This document shows positions 16,106-23,641 of a stretch of 64,000 bases of DNA, piece after piece; within the stretch, counting starts at the first letter, position 1; each line of letters begins with the position of its first letter. Source of the DNA: Aeromicrobium massiliense JC14 (lineage in GTDB: Bacteria; Actinomycetota; Actinomycetes; Propionibacteriales; Nocardioidaceae); the NCBI RefSeq assembly GCF_000312105.1, contig NZ_HE978638.1, positions 488,386 to 552,385 on the forward strand, read 5' to 3'. Under the pieces are notes generated by a model that was not told the origin of the DNA, searched no databases, and saw only the letters and a program-made list of their open reading frames with translations. The position numbers were made by a program, and so were the translations under genes.

Positions 16106-16156
16106 TCGTTCTGCTGGGCGAGCAGGTCCAGGACGTGGCCGAGAGCTGCTCCCGGG

Positions 16157-18121
16157 TCAGCACCAGATGGTGACGGCGGAACCGCGCTTGAGCTTGCCGC
16201 TCGCCGGGTTCTGCACGATCACGCTGTCGTTGCCGGGCAGGACGTCGCGCACCTGCGGCTTGAAGCCGGCGGCGGTGAGCGCCTGCTCGGCCTCGGCGCG
16301 CGAGCGGCCGCGGACGTCCGGCACGGGCAGCAGCTCGGGGCCCTTGGAGACGACGAGCTTGACCTCGTCGCCGCGGAACAGGGTGCCCTCGCGCGGGTTC
16401 TGGTCGATGACGACGCCCTCGGGCACCGTGTCGGAGAACGCCTCGGTGACGGTGGGCTTCAGGCCCGACTTCTCCAGCGCCTCGACCGCCGCCGCACGCT
16501 TGCGGCCGACCTGGCTGCTCACCTCGACAGGCTGCTTGCCCTTGCTGACGGTGAGGTCGACCGGGGTGTCGCGCTTGAGCAGCGTGCCCGGCTTGATCGA
16601 GGTGAGCCGGACGACCCGGCCGTTGGCGACCTTGTCGTCGTAGACCTGGCGCACGTCGCCCAGTGCGAGGTTGCCGTCCTCGAGCGCGGCCTTGGCCTGG
16701 TCGAGCGTGCGCCCGGCCAGGTTCGGCGCCTGGTAGCGCTCCTTGCCGAGGGAGACGACGGCCTCGATGGTGTCGCCGGGCAGCACCTTGGACCCCGGCT
16801 CGGGGTCGGTGCTGATGACGGTGTCCTTGGGGACGGTCTCGGAGTACTCCGGCTGCCCGGTCTCGAGCGTGAAGCCCTCCTGCTCGGCGGTCTGCTGCGC
16901 CTGCGCGAGCGAGACACCGACCAGATCGGGCGCCTCGGTGTAGCGGCCGACGCCGTAGTACCAGCCGCCGCCCGCGGCCAGCACGGCGAGGAGCAGGACG
17001 CACAGCAGCAGAAGGCCGCCGCGCCGGCGGCGACGGCGCGCCGGGGGAAGCGCCGGGGCCGGCGGCTCCGGCTCGGCCGGAGCGGACTGCCAGGCCATGG
17101 TGTGCTCGGCGTCGGGCGCGACGACCACCGTGCTGGAGCCGACGTCCTCGGGCGCGAGCCCCAGGACCGAGGCCGGACGGACGTCGGCGACGCGCTGCGT
17201 CACCTCGGACTCCCAGGCGTCCGAGGAGCCGGGGTCGAGGTCGGCGGTCAGGTCGGGGTCGTCGGCCAGCCCGGCGTCGAGGGCGCGCAGGACCGTGCGC
17301 ACCTGCTGCAGCAGGACGTGGGCGTCGGGGGAGCGGCGGTCGCGGTCGCGAGCCGTGGCCCGGGCGACGAGCGCGTCCACGTACGGCGGGATGCCCGGCA
17401 CGAGGCTGGAGGGAGCCGGGACGTCCTCGTGGACGTGGCGGTACGCGACCTGGATCGGCGACTCGCCGGTGTGCGGCTTGGAGCCGGTCAGCATCTCGAA
17501 CAGCATCGCGCCGCAGGCGTACACGTCGGAGCGGGCGTCGGTGCCGGCGTTGACGACGATCTCGGGCGCCAGGTACGAGACGGTGCCGATGAGGGTGCCG
17601 CCGGTGGCGGTGGTGGCGGCGCTGACCGCGCGCGCGAGCCCGAAGTCGGCGACCTTCAGCACGCCGTCGGGCGCGATGAGGACGTTCTCGGGCTTGATGT
17701 CGCGGTGCACGAGGTGGGCCGCGTGGGCGGCCGACAGCGCCAGCAGCACCTGCTCGAGCAGGCGCAGCGCACGGGCCGGGCGCATGGGCGCCTCGTCGCG
17801 CACGACGTCGCGCAGGGTGTGCCCGGGGACGTACTCCATGACGAGGTAGGTGAGCTCGGCGTCGGTGCCCTGGTCGAACACGGCCACGACGTTGGGGTGG
17901 TTGAGCTTGGCCGCGGAGCGCGCCTCGCGCACGAAGCGCTCGGTGAACTGCTCGTCGTCGCCCAGGCCCTGGTGCATCACCTTGACCGCGACCTGGCGGT
18001 CGAGCCGGCGGTCGTGGCCCAGGAAGACGCTGGCCATGCCGCCGCGGGCGATGCGCTCGCCGATCACGTAGCGACCTTCGAGGACGCGACCGCGCAGGGC
18101 CTCGTCGCCTCGTGCCGCCAT
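16157..18121 (-). CDS. Serine/threonine protein kinase with four PASTA domains (PknL position)
   Basis: A 654-residue receptor kinase. Residues 15-280 are the Hanks-type kinase: GGMASVF glycine loop, invariant Lys47 in VAVKVMH, HRDIKPEN at 139-146, DFGLA at 159-163 and APE near 186. A low-complexity acidic/proline linker leads to one transmembrane helix (about 369-388) and then four PASTA repeats (about 395-654) outside the cell, which bind peptidoglycan fragments or lipid II. Mycobacterial PknL at this locus lacks PASTA domains, while corynebacterial PknL has them. The ATG at 18121 has AGGAGCG upstream and TAGAAT further upstream. The chain ends in an unpaired cysteine (TIWC). Confidence 0.93.
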   Translation of the reverse strand: MAARGDEALRGRVLEGRYVIGERIARGGMASVFLGHDRRLDRQVAVKVMHQGLGDDEQFTERFVREARSAAKLNHPNVVAVFDQGTDAELTYLVMEYVPGHTLRDVVRDEAPMRPARALRLLEQVLLALSAAHAAHLVHRDIKPENVLIAPDGVLKVADFGLARAVSAATTATGGTLIGTVSYLAPEIVVNAGTDARSDVYACGAMLFEMLTGSKPHTGESPIQVAYRHVHEDVPAPSSLVPGIPPYVDALVARATARDRDRRSPDAHVLLQQVRTVLRALDAGLADDPDLTADLDPGSSDAWESEVTQRVADVRPASVLGLAPEDVGSSTVVVAPDAEHTMAWQSAPAEPEPPAPALPPARRRRRRGGLLLLCVLLLAVLAAGGGWYYGVGRYTEAPDLVGVSLAQAQQTAEQEGFTLETGQPEYSETVPKDTVISTDPEPGSKVLPGDTIEAVVSLGKERYQAPNLAGRTLDQAKAALEDGNLALGDVRQVYDDKVANGRVVRLTSIKPGTLLKRDTPVDLTVSKGKQPVEVSSQVGRKRAAAVEALEKSGLKPTVTEAFSDTVPEGVVIDQNPREGTLFRGDEVKLVVSKGPELLPVPDVRGRSRAEAEQALTAAGFKPQVRDVLPGNDSVIVQNPASGKLKRGSAVTIWC

Positions 18122-18170
18122 CGATCGCTCCTGTTCCCCGGGAGTCGTTCGGACGGACCCCTGCCCGCCG

Positions 18171-18176
18171 ATTCTA
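18171..18176 (-). promoter_or_regulatory. -10 box of the PASTA kinase gene
   Basis: TAGAAT on the minus strand, about 50 nt before the ATG, giving a short leader with a good ribosome-binding site. Confidence 0.45.
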
Positions 18177-18223
18177 GAGAGTCGGCCGCGGCGAGCCCCC
18201 ACCGCCGCGCCGGGCCGGACGGT

Positions 18224-19300
18224 TCAGCGCGTGCGGCGGGTCGCCTGGTCCAGCAGGACGGCCAGGAAGCCGCGGGCCGGCTCCTCGACGTCGGCGAGGG
18301 CGTCACGGACGGCCTCCACCCGGTCGTCGATGTCGGCCTCGACGGCGTCGAGCGCACCGCTTTCGCGCAGCATCACGCTCAGCTCGGCCACGTGCTCGGC
18401 GTGGCCGAGTCCCTCGTGCAGGCGCTGGCGCTCGGCGGGGGAGAGCCGCTCCGCGGCGCGGGCGACCAGCACGGTGCGCTTGCCCTCGCGCAGGTCGTCG
18501 CCGGCCGGCTTGCCGGTCTCGGCCGGGTCGCCGAAGACGCCCAGGACGTCGTCGCGCAGCTGGAACGCCTCGCCCAGCGGCACGCCGACGGCGCTCAGCG
18601 TCTCCACCAGAGCGGCGTCGCCGCCGGCCAGGACGGCACCGATGTGCAGCGGACGCTCGACGGTGTACTTGGCCGCCTTGTAGCGGACGACGCGCAGGGC
18701 CTCGTCGACGCTGAGCGACGGCACGGTCTGGCCGGCGACGTCCAGCAGCTGGCCGGCGACGACCTCGGTCTTGCACTCGTCGAGCACGGCACCGGCGGCG
18801 GACACGTCGAGCCCGCAGTCGCGGAACATCTCGTCGCACCACGACAGCATGAGGTCGCCCAGCAGGATCGCGACGGCTCGGCCGTACGCCTCCGGGTCGC
18901 CGACGCGTCCCTCGGCGACGTGCCGGGCGGCGAACTCGCGGTGCAGGCTGGGCCGTCCGCGACGGGTGTCGGAGTCGTCCATGACATCGTCGTGGGCGAG
19001 CGCGCTGCCCTGCAGCCACTCCAGGGCCGCGGCGGCGCGCACGAGCCGGGTGTCAGCGGGGTTGCCGCCGGCGGCCGTCCAGCCGGCCAGGCAGAACAGC
19101 GGCCGCAGGCGCTTGCCGCCCTCGACGAAGCGGACGGCCGCGTCGACGTACTCGCCGGCCTGGTCGCCGAGCGGCGCGAGGCGCAGCCGCTGGTGGACCA
19201 CGAAGGCCTCCAGCTCCTCGTCGACGAGCGCGCGGAATCGGTCCGGGTCCAGGCCGGGGACGGTGCTGTCCGTCCCGTGGTCGTCGGCGGGGCTGATCAC
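18224..19300 (-). CDS. Polyprenyl (geranylgeranyl-type) diphosphate synthase
   Basis: A 358-residue trans-isoprenyl diphosphate synthase that elongates allylic diphosphates with IPP. The first aspartate-rich motif is LAHDDVMDDSDTRRG and the second is QLRDDVLGVFGD; the FVEGGKRLRPLFC segment binds IPP. The chain length made cannot be read securely. The locus matches idsA2 (Rv2173) in M. tuberculosis, so a C15-C20 product for later polyprenol or carotenoid-type lipids is likely. The GTG start is leaderless by the TATCGT box 7 nt upstream, and it diverges from metF across only 23 nt. Confidence 0.92.
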   Translation of the reverse strand: MISPADDHGTDSTVPGLDPDRFRALVDEELEAFVVHQRLRLAPLGDQAGEYVDAAVRFVEGGKRLRPLFCLAGWTAAGGNPADTRLVRAAAALEWLQGSALAHDDVMDDSDTRRGRPSLHREFAARHVAEGRVGDPEAYGRAVAILLGDLMLSWCDEMFRDCGLDVSAAGAVLDECKTEVVAGQLLDVAGQTVPSLSVDEALRVVRYKAAKYTVERPLHIGAVLAGGDAALVETLSAVGVPLGEAFQLRDDVLGVFGDPAETGKPAGDDLREGKRTVLVARAAERLSPAERQRLHEGLGHAEHVAELSVMLRESGALDAVEADIDDRVEAVRDALADVEEPARGFLAVLLDQATRRTR

Positions 19301-19307
19301 GTCCGCG

Positions 19308-19317
19308 ACGATACCGT
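19308..19317. promoter_or_regulatory. Overlapping divergent -10 boxes of the prenyl synthase and metF
   Basis: The minus strand reads TATCGT at 19313-19308 (7 nt before GTG 19300). The plus strand reads TACCGT at 19312-19317 (6 nt before ATG 19324). The hexamers share positions 19312-19313, so RNA polymerase cannot occupy both promoters at once. Confidence 0.55.
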
Positions 19318-19323
19318 TGGGCC

Positions 19324-20211
19324 ATGTCCGAGCCGGTCCCGTCCCTGGTGCGCCTCCTGCGCGCGCCCGAGCCGACCTTCTCCTTCGAGTTCTTCCCGCC
19401 GAAGGACGACGAGGGCGAGGCGCTGCTGTGGCGCACGATCGCCGAGCTCGAGCCGCTCGGGCCGTCGTTCGTGTCGGTGACGTACGGCGCCGGCGGCGCG
19501 GGCCAGAGCCGCACGATCCGCGTGACCCGGCGCATCGCCGAGGAGACCTCGCTGACCCCGGTCGGCCATCTCACCGTGGTCGGGCAGAGCCGGGGCGAGA
19601 TCGAGGACGTCCTCAAGCAGTACGCGGCCTCGGGCGTCCGGCACGTGCTCGCCCTGCGCGGCGACCCGCAGGGCGGTCCCCGGGCGCCGTGGGAGACCCA
19701 CCCCGACGGCATGACCCATGCGACCGAGCTGGTCGAGCTCGCCCGCGACCTGGGCGGCTTCGAGATCGGCGTCGCCGCGTTCCCCGAGGGGCACCCCGAC
19801 TGCGAGACCCTCGAGCGCGACGCCGAGGTGCTGGCCGCCAAGCACGAGGCCGGTGCGTCGTTCGCCATCACCCAGCTGTTCTTCCGCGCCGACGACTACT
19901 TCGCGCTCGTCGACCGTCTGCGCGCCAACGGCTCGGACCTGCCGGTCGTGCCGGGCATCATGCCCGTGCTGAACCTCAACCAGGTGGCCCGCATGGCCGA
20001 GCTGTCCGGCGTCGCGATCCCCGACCCGGTGCTCGCCGAGCTCGAGCCGCACCGCGACGACCCGGCGGCGCTGCGGGCGGCCGGCATCGACCTGGCCGTC
20101 CGGCTGTGCCGCGAGCTGCTCGACGGCGGGGCGCCGGGCCTGCACTTCTACACGCTCAACCGCTCCAAGGCGACGCGCGAGATCTTCGAGCAGCTGCGTC
20201 CGCGCGGCTAG
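19324..20211 (+). CDS. metF: Methylenetetrahydrofolate reductase
   Basis: Reduces 5,10-methylene-THF to 5-methyl-THF with FAD and NAD(P)H, supplying the methyl group for methionine. The 295-residue TIM-barrel protein starts with TFSFEFFPPKDDEGE, the family signature with the catalytic Glu, and contains FVSVTYGAGG, VLALRGDPQGG with the FAD-contacting Arg-Gly-Asp, and GASFAITQLFF. It begins after a 23-nt divergent promoter region and ends in a CTAG shared with the stop codon of the converging FAD oxidoreductase. Confidence 0.95.
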   Translation: MSEPVPSLVRLLRAPEPTFSFEFFPPKDDEGEALLWRTIAELEPLGPSFVSVTYGAGGAGQSRTIRVTRRIAEETSLTPVGHLTVVGQSRGEIEDVLKQYAASGVRHVLALRGDPQGGPRAPWETHPDGMTHATELVELARDLGGFEIGVAAFPEGHPDCETLERDAEVLAAKHEAGASFAITQLFFRADDYFALVDRLRANGSDLPVVPGIMPVLNLNQVARMAELSGVAIPDPVLAELEPHRDDPAALRAAGIDLAVRLCRELLDGGAPGLHFYTLNRSKATREIFEQLRPRG

Positions 20212-21461
20212 GCCCTGCCGACGGCCGCCGCGATCGCCGCGGTGGCCTCGCCGACCATCTCCAGCGAGCCGCCCGGGTGGGCGTGGGCGCCGGCGTGGAA
20301 CAGCCCGCCCTGCGGGCCGACGCCCGGACGCGCGAGGGCGGTGCGCCAGCCCTGCCACTGCCAGCCCCAGTGCCCCTGCGTCACGAGCTCGCCGGGCGAG
20401 GCGTCCCAGCGGTCGACCACGTGGTCGCGCAGGTCGATGCGGTGGCGCGCCAGCGTGACCAGCGGGTCCTCGCTGCGGGTGTGCTCGATCGTCCAGCAGC
20501 CGGGGTCGGCCTCCCACATGCGCAGCGGCGGGTCGGCGTGGACGACGACGTCCTGCACCAGGGCGGGCGCGTCGGGTCCGAGCCGCACGTAGGTCTGCCG
20601 CGCGGGCACGGCCGGCAGCAGCCGTCGCGGCTCGGGCAGGGGAGCGGGCCAGGTCGGGGCGCACCACACCACCACGTCCGCGGGCACCGTGCCGGCGTCG
20701 GTCTCGACCCCCCGGACCTGCTGACCGTCGAGCACGAGCCCGGACGCCGCGGTGCCGAGCCGGACGTCCACGCGTCGCTCCTGCATGCGGGTGGTGAGGC
20801 CGTCGGCCAGCACGCCACGACCGCCGACCACGTGCCACAGGCCGAAGTTGCGCTCCAGGTAGTGCTGCACCGTGGTGAACGCCGGGACGCGACGCGGGTC
20901 GTCGCCGTGCACGCGCACCGCGTCGCGCAGCACGGTCGCGAGCCGGTCGTCGCCCATGTCCTTGGCGACGCGGTCGACGGTGCGGCGCGGTCGCAGGGCC
21001 CGCCACTGCCCCTTCGTGAACGCGTCGCGGCCGGTGAGCACCTGGTCCAGCGACTGGCGGCGGATGACGTCCCACGGGGTCGGGAGCCCGTCCAGGTACG
21101 GCGACCACTCGTCCTGGCCGGTGAGGGCGACGACCGCGTCGTGCTGCGCCCCACGGGTGCCCATCGGCAGGTCCAGCACCGTCCCGTCGGCGAAGACGTG
21201 GCGACGCCCGGGCACGGTCTCGATCTCCAGGACGCGGTCGATCGTGCGGCCGGACTTGCGGAACAGGTCGCGCAGCACGCCGGGCAGGGTGAACGTCTCG
21301 GGGTGCAGAGCCCAGCGGTGGCCGTCGCGCTCGACGCCGCGCAGACGTCCGCCGAGCCGGTCCGAGGCCTCCAGCAGCACCACCTCGTGGCGCAGCTTGG
21401 CCAGCCGGCCGGCGGCCGAGAGCCCGGCGAACCCGCCGCCGACGACGACGACCCGGGCCAT
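20208..21461 (-). CDS. FAD-dependent amine oxidase/phytoene desaturase-like oxidoreductase
   Basis: A 417-residue flavoprotein. The N-terminal Rossmann motif is VVVVGGGFAGLSAAGRLAKL, followed by the ADP-binding acidic residue in VVLLEASDRLGGRL. The C-terminus has GLFHAGAHAHPGGSLEMVGEA, the second FAD-contact motif of the phytoene desaturase and protoporphyrinogen oxidase group. The substrate is not evident and no carotenoid genes other than the adjacent prenyl synthase are present; a role in isoprenoid redox chemistry is possible. The ATG start overlaps the TGA of a putative 15-residue leader peptide, and the stop shares CTAG with metF. Confidence 0.82.
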   Translation of the reverse strand: MARVVVVGGGFAGLSAAGRLAKLRHEVVLLEASDRLGGRLRGVERDGHRWALHPETFTLPGVLRDLFRKSGRTIDRVLEIETVPGRRHVFADGTVLDLPMGTRGAQHDAVVALTGQDEWSPYLDGLPTPWDVIRRQSLDQVLTGRDAFTKGQWRALRPRRTVDRVAKDMGDDRLATVLRDAVRVHGDDPRRVPAFTTVQHYLERNFGLWHVVGGRGVLADGLTTRMQERRVDVRLGTAASGLVLDGQQVRGVETDAGTVPADVVVWCAPTWPAPLPEPRRLLPAVPARQTYVRLGPDAPALVQDVVVHADPPLRMWEADPGCWTIEHTRSEDPLVTLARHRIDLRDHVVDRWDASPGELVTQGHWGWQWQGWRTALARPGVGPQGGLFHAGAHAHPGGSLEMVGEATAAIAAAVGRA

Positions 21462-21508
21462 CAGGCGAGCGCTCCGGGCGCGGCCGGGCGGGGGAGCGTC
21501 AGCGGCAT
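21461..21508 (-). CDS. Putative leaderless 15-residue leader peptide coupled to the FAD oxidoreductase
   Basis: The frame MPLTLPRPAAPGALA starts at an ATG placed 7 nt after a TAGGGT -10 box and ends in a TGA whose last base is the first base of the next ATG (TGATG). This is the geometry expected for a leaderless short ORF that feeds ribosomes into the downstream gene by re-initiation. Four of its 15 codons are proline. No homologue can be checked here, and the downstream gene has no Shine-Dalgarno sequence of its own. Confidence 0.4.
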   Translation of the reverse strand: MPLTLPRPAAPGALA

Positions 21509-21515
21509 GCGCCCG

Positions 21516-21521
21516 ACCCTA
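21516..21521 (-). promoter_or_regulatory. -10 box of the FAD oxidoreductase transcript
   Basis: TAGGGT on the minus strand, 7 nt before the leader-peptide ATG at 21508 and 54 nt before the FAD oxidoreductase ATG. Confidence 0.45.
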
Positions 21522-21537
21522 GGCCATCCCTCCGTGG

Positions 21538-21543
21538 CACAGT
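21538..21543 (+). promoter_or_regulatory. Possible -10 box of the methyltransferase gene
   Basis: CACAGT 6 nt before the ATG at 21550. The first base departs from the TANNNT consensus, so this is a weaker call; the spacing fits leaderless initiation. Confidence 0.3.
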
Positions 21544-21549
21544 GTCCGC

Positions 21550-22314
21550 ATGGGACCTGTGCGCGCCGAGCTCCTCTGGCAGACGGTGCTGGACGCCGTC
21601 GAGCTGACCGGTGGGGGCGCGCTGCGCATCGTCGACCTCGGCGGAGGTGCGGGCGGTGACGCCGTCCGGCTTGCCGGAGCCGGTCACGCGGTCCATGTCG
21701 TCGACCCCAGCCCGGACGCGCTCGCGGCGCTCGAGCGTCGCGCGAGCGAGGCGGGGGTCGCCCAGAACCTCACCGGCTCGCTCGGCGACGCGTCCGACCT
21801 CGCGGCGCAGGTGACCGAGCCGGTCGACCTGGTGCTGTGCCACGGCGTGCTCGAGCACGTCGACGACCCGGCGGCCACGGTCGCCGCGGCCACCCAGGTG
21901 CTGCGCCCCGGCGGACGCCTCAGCGTGCTGGTCGCCAACCGGCTCGGCGCGGCGGTCCGGCGCGCCGTGGCCGGCGACTTCGACGGCGCCTCGCGGCTGC
22001 TTAGCATCGACCTGGCCGGCTGGGACCGGCGCTCCGACGGGGCCCGCCGGTTCGTCCTGGCCGAGGTCGCGGACATGCTCACGGCCGCCGGCCTGAGGGT
22101 CGAGCACACCGCCGGGACGCGTGCGTTCGCCGACCTCGTGCCCTCCAGCCTGGTGGACGTGGAGCCCGGCGGACGCGACGCGTTGTACGCCCTGGAGCGT
22201 CAGGCGGCACTTCTCGGAGAGTTCACAGCACTCTCCGCTGGCCTGCACCTCGTCGGGTGCCTAGAATCAGAGGCAGACGTCCACACCTTCGGAGGCTCCA
22301 GTGCCGCTCTCTGA
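21550..22314 (+). CDS. Class I SAM-dependent methyltransferase
   Basis: A 254-residue Rossmann methyltransferase. Motif I is LRIVDLGGGAGGDAVRLA, the acidic SAM-ribose residue is in VHVVDPSPDAL, motif II/III lies in LVLCHGVLEHVDDPA and motif post-III in LRPGGRLSVLVANR. The substrate is unknown; the fold is of the Methyltransf_11/25 type. The last 14 nt overlap the next gene, whose -10 box and ribosome-binding site sit within this gene's 3' end, so the DUF3040 gene can also be transcribed separately. Confidence 0.88.
   Translation: MGPVRAELLWQTVLDAVELTGGGALRIVDLGGGAGGDAVRLAGAGHAVHVVDPSPDALAALERRASEAGVAQNLTGSLGDASDLAAQVTEPVDLVLCHGVLEHVDDPAATVAAATQVLRPGGRLSVLVANRLGAAVRRAVAGDFDGASRLLSIDLAGWDRRSDGARRFVLAEVADMLTAAGLRVEHTAGTRAFADLVPSSLVDVEPGGRDALYALERQAALLGEFTALSAGLHLVGCLESEADVHTFGGSSAAL
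22262..22267 (+). promoter_or_regulatory. -10 box of the DUF3040 gene inside the methyltransferase 3' end
   Basis: TAGAAT, followed by a short leader with GGAGG at 22291-22295 and a GTG at 22301. Confidence 0.5.
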
Positions 22315-22708
22315 CGAGGAAGCCCGACTTCTGCAGCAGCTCGAGCAGTCGCTTGCTGCCGAGGATCCCGAGTTCGCCTCCACCCTTCGCGGCTCGCGCC
22401 TGGTGGCGCGCACCCGCCGCGTCGCCGTTCTGTCCGCCCTCGGGTTCCTGGCCGGCATCGGCCTTCTGCTCGCCGGCGTCATGGTGCCCCAGACCATCCT
22501 GGGCGTCATCGGGTTCGTGGCCATGCTCGGCTCGGCCTACCTCTTCGTCACCAGCTACCGCCGCGGCCTGGCCGTCGGTTCCGCGCCGTCGTCGGCCGGC
22601 CCGAAGGGTCCGCGTGGCGGCAAGGGACGCAAGCCCAAGTCCTCGGGGTCGTTCACCGACCGCATGGAGCAGCGCTGGAACCGCCGCCGCGACGGCGACG
22701 AGTACTGA
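22301..22708 (+). CDS. DUF3040 membrane protein
   Basis: A 135-residue actinobacterial protein. It begins with MPLSDEEARLLQQLEQSL, the DUF3040 signature helix, followed by a DPEFASTLRG segment, two transmembrane helices (about residues 44-62 and 66-84) and a basic Gly/Lys-rich tail. The family is conserved just upstream of mraZ in many Actinobacteria (Rv2169c in M. tuberculosis) and is presumed to be linked to the cell envelope, but its function is unknown. The GTG start is fixed by GGAGG 5 nt upstream. Two hairpins follow its stop. Confidence 0.9.
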   Translation: MPLSDEEARLLQQLEQSLAAEDPEFASTLRGSRLVARTRRVAVLSALGFLAGIGLLLAGVMVPQTILGVIGFVAMLGSAYLFVTSYRRGLAVGSAPSSAGPKGPRGGKGRKPKSSGSFTDRMEQRWNRRRDGDEY

Positions 22709-22715
22709 CGTCCCG

Positions 22716-22741
22716 GGTGGAGCGGCGCTGATCGCTCCACC
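22716..22741 (+). other. Stem-loop after the DUF3040 gene
   Basis: Perfect 9-bp arms GGTGGAGCG and CGCTCCACC around an 8-nt loop, starting 8 nt after the stop codon and about 20 nt before a true intrinsic terminator. It may help terminate or protect the 3' end. Confidence 0.5.
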
Positions 22742-22758
22742 GCGCCCCACCACCCTCC

Positions 22759-22784
22759 ACCGCCCCTGACCGGGGCGGTTTTTT
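22759..22784 (+). terminator. Intrinsic terminator separating the DUF3040 gene from the mraZ operon
   Basis: CCGCCCC-TGACC-GGGGCGG stem followed directly by six T residues. This is the only hairpin in the window with a classical U tract, and it marks a clear transcription boundary before the division cluster. Confidence 0.9.
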
Positions 22785-22815
22785 CGTTGCCCTGACGGCG
22801 ATCCTCAGCCACTCC

Positions 22816-22859
22816 ACGCCCCACGTCCCCCGGCGAAGACACGCCGTGATGTGGGGCGT
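22816..22859 (+). other. Nested inverted repeat upstream of the mraZ promoter
   Basis: Outer arms ACGCCCCAC (22816-22824) and GTGGGGCGT (22851-22859) enclose a second 5-bp stem (CGGCG/CGCCG). The right outer arm resembles one MraZ box (GTGGGG) and lies 21 nt before the first box of the array, so it may be an extra operator half-site or a backup terminator. Confidence 0.4.
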
Positions 22860-22865
22860 TCTGCG

Positions 22866-22893
22866 TTGACGGTGGGGGATTGTGGAGTAGGGT
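22866..22893 (+). promoter_or_regulatory. mraZ (dcw cluster) promoter
   Basis: TTGACG at 22866-22871 and TAGGGT at 22888-22893 with a 16-nt spacer. The -10 box is embedded in the MraZ box array, so MraZ binding would block it. Confidence 0.65.
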
Positions 22894-22911
22894 GGGGGAA
22901 AGTGGTGAACT
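22872..22911 (+). promoter_or_regulatory. MraZ operator: four GTGG repeats at exact 10-bp spacing
   Basis: GTGGGGGATT, GTGGAGTAGG, GTGGGGGAAA and GTGGTGAACT follow each other without gaps, and a fifth partial TGGGA box follows at 22912. MraZ proteins are known to bind tandem TGGGN-type boxes about one helical turn apart and to repress their own operon. Confidence 0.8.
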
Positions 22912-22933
22912 TGGGAGCGTAGGAGGAAGCGAG

Positions 22934-23386
22934 GTGAGTCCCGTTGAGCTGGTCAATTTCTTCGGCACCTACACGCCGCGCCTCGACGACAAGGGCCGCC
23001 TGTTCCTGCCGGCCAAGTTCCGTCCCCGCCTCGACGGGGGCGTCGTGCTGACCCGCGGGCAGGAGAACTGCGTCTACGGCTGGACGCCGGAGAGCTTCAA
23101 CACCTTCACCGACGAGCTGCGACGCGCGCCGATCACCGACAAGCGCAGCCGCAACTTCGCTCGCATGCTCTTCTCCGGCGCCTCGCAGGAGGTCCCGGAC
23201 AAGCAGGGACGCATCGCGGTGCCGGCGGTGCTGCGCGAGTGGGCGTCGCTGGACAAGGACTGCGTCGTGATCGGTGCGATGGACCGCATCGAGATCTGGG
23301 ACGCCGCGCGCTGGAACGAGTTCCAGGAGAACGAGTCGGCGGCCTTCGCCGACATGTCCGACGAGGTGATGCCCGGCGACTTCTGA
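22934..23386 (+). CDS. mraZ: Transcriptional regulator MraZ
   Basis: First gene of the dcw cluster; a ring-forming DNA-binding protein that represses its own operon. The 150-residue product has two SpoVT/AbrB-like halves: FFGTYTPRLDDKGRLFLPAKF in the first and a second copy with VPDKQGRIAVPAVLREWA. GTG 22934 is chosen because AGGAGG lies 7 nt upstream. The upstream operator repeats agree with autoregulation. Confidence 0.96.
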   Translation: MSPVELVNFFGTYTPRLDDKGRLFLPAKFRPRLDGGVVLTRGQENCVYGWTPESFNTFTDELRRAPITDKRSRNFARMLFSGASQEVPDKQGRIAVPAVLREWASLDKDCVVIGAMDRIEIWDAARWNEFQENESAAFADMSDEVMPGDF

Positions 23387-23509
23387 TCGCGGGTCCCGAT
23401 CTCCGACCGGTTGACTCTGACGCCACTTCCCCGGCGCCAGATCCACCCGGCCGGTGATCAGGCCCCACGAGCAGGGAGCCGGGTCGGTACGAGCCCAAGG
23501 AGGGGAGCG

Positions 23510-23641
23510 ATGGACACGACGACGACGACGCGACGCGTGCGCGAGCGGCTGGCCGACTCGGCCGCCGTCATGGCGTTCTCCCTGGGCACGAGCGCGCTCA
23601 TCGCCGGGCTGCTCGCCCTCGCGCTGGGAGCGGCCGCATGA
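23510..23641 (+). CDS. 43-residue single-pass membrane protein in the dcw cluster
   Basis: A small gene between mraZ and rsmH. The product has a Thr/Arg-rich cytoplasmic N-terminus ([16 protein letters not shown]) and one hydrophobic helix ([19 protein letters not shown]). Support for it being real: a strong ribosome-binding site (AAGGAGGGGA) 4-5 nt before the ATG, and a stop codon that overlaps the rsmH ATG as ATGA. I do not recognise a family. A role as a divisome accessory or simply as a translation feeder for rsmH is possible. Confidence 0.65.
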   Translation: MDTTTTTRRVRERLADSAAVMAFSLGTSALIAGLLALALGAAA

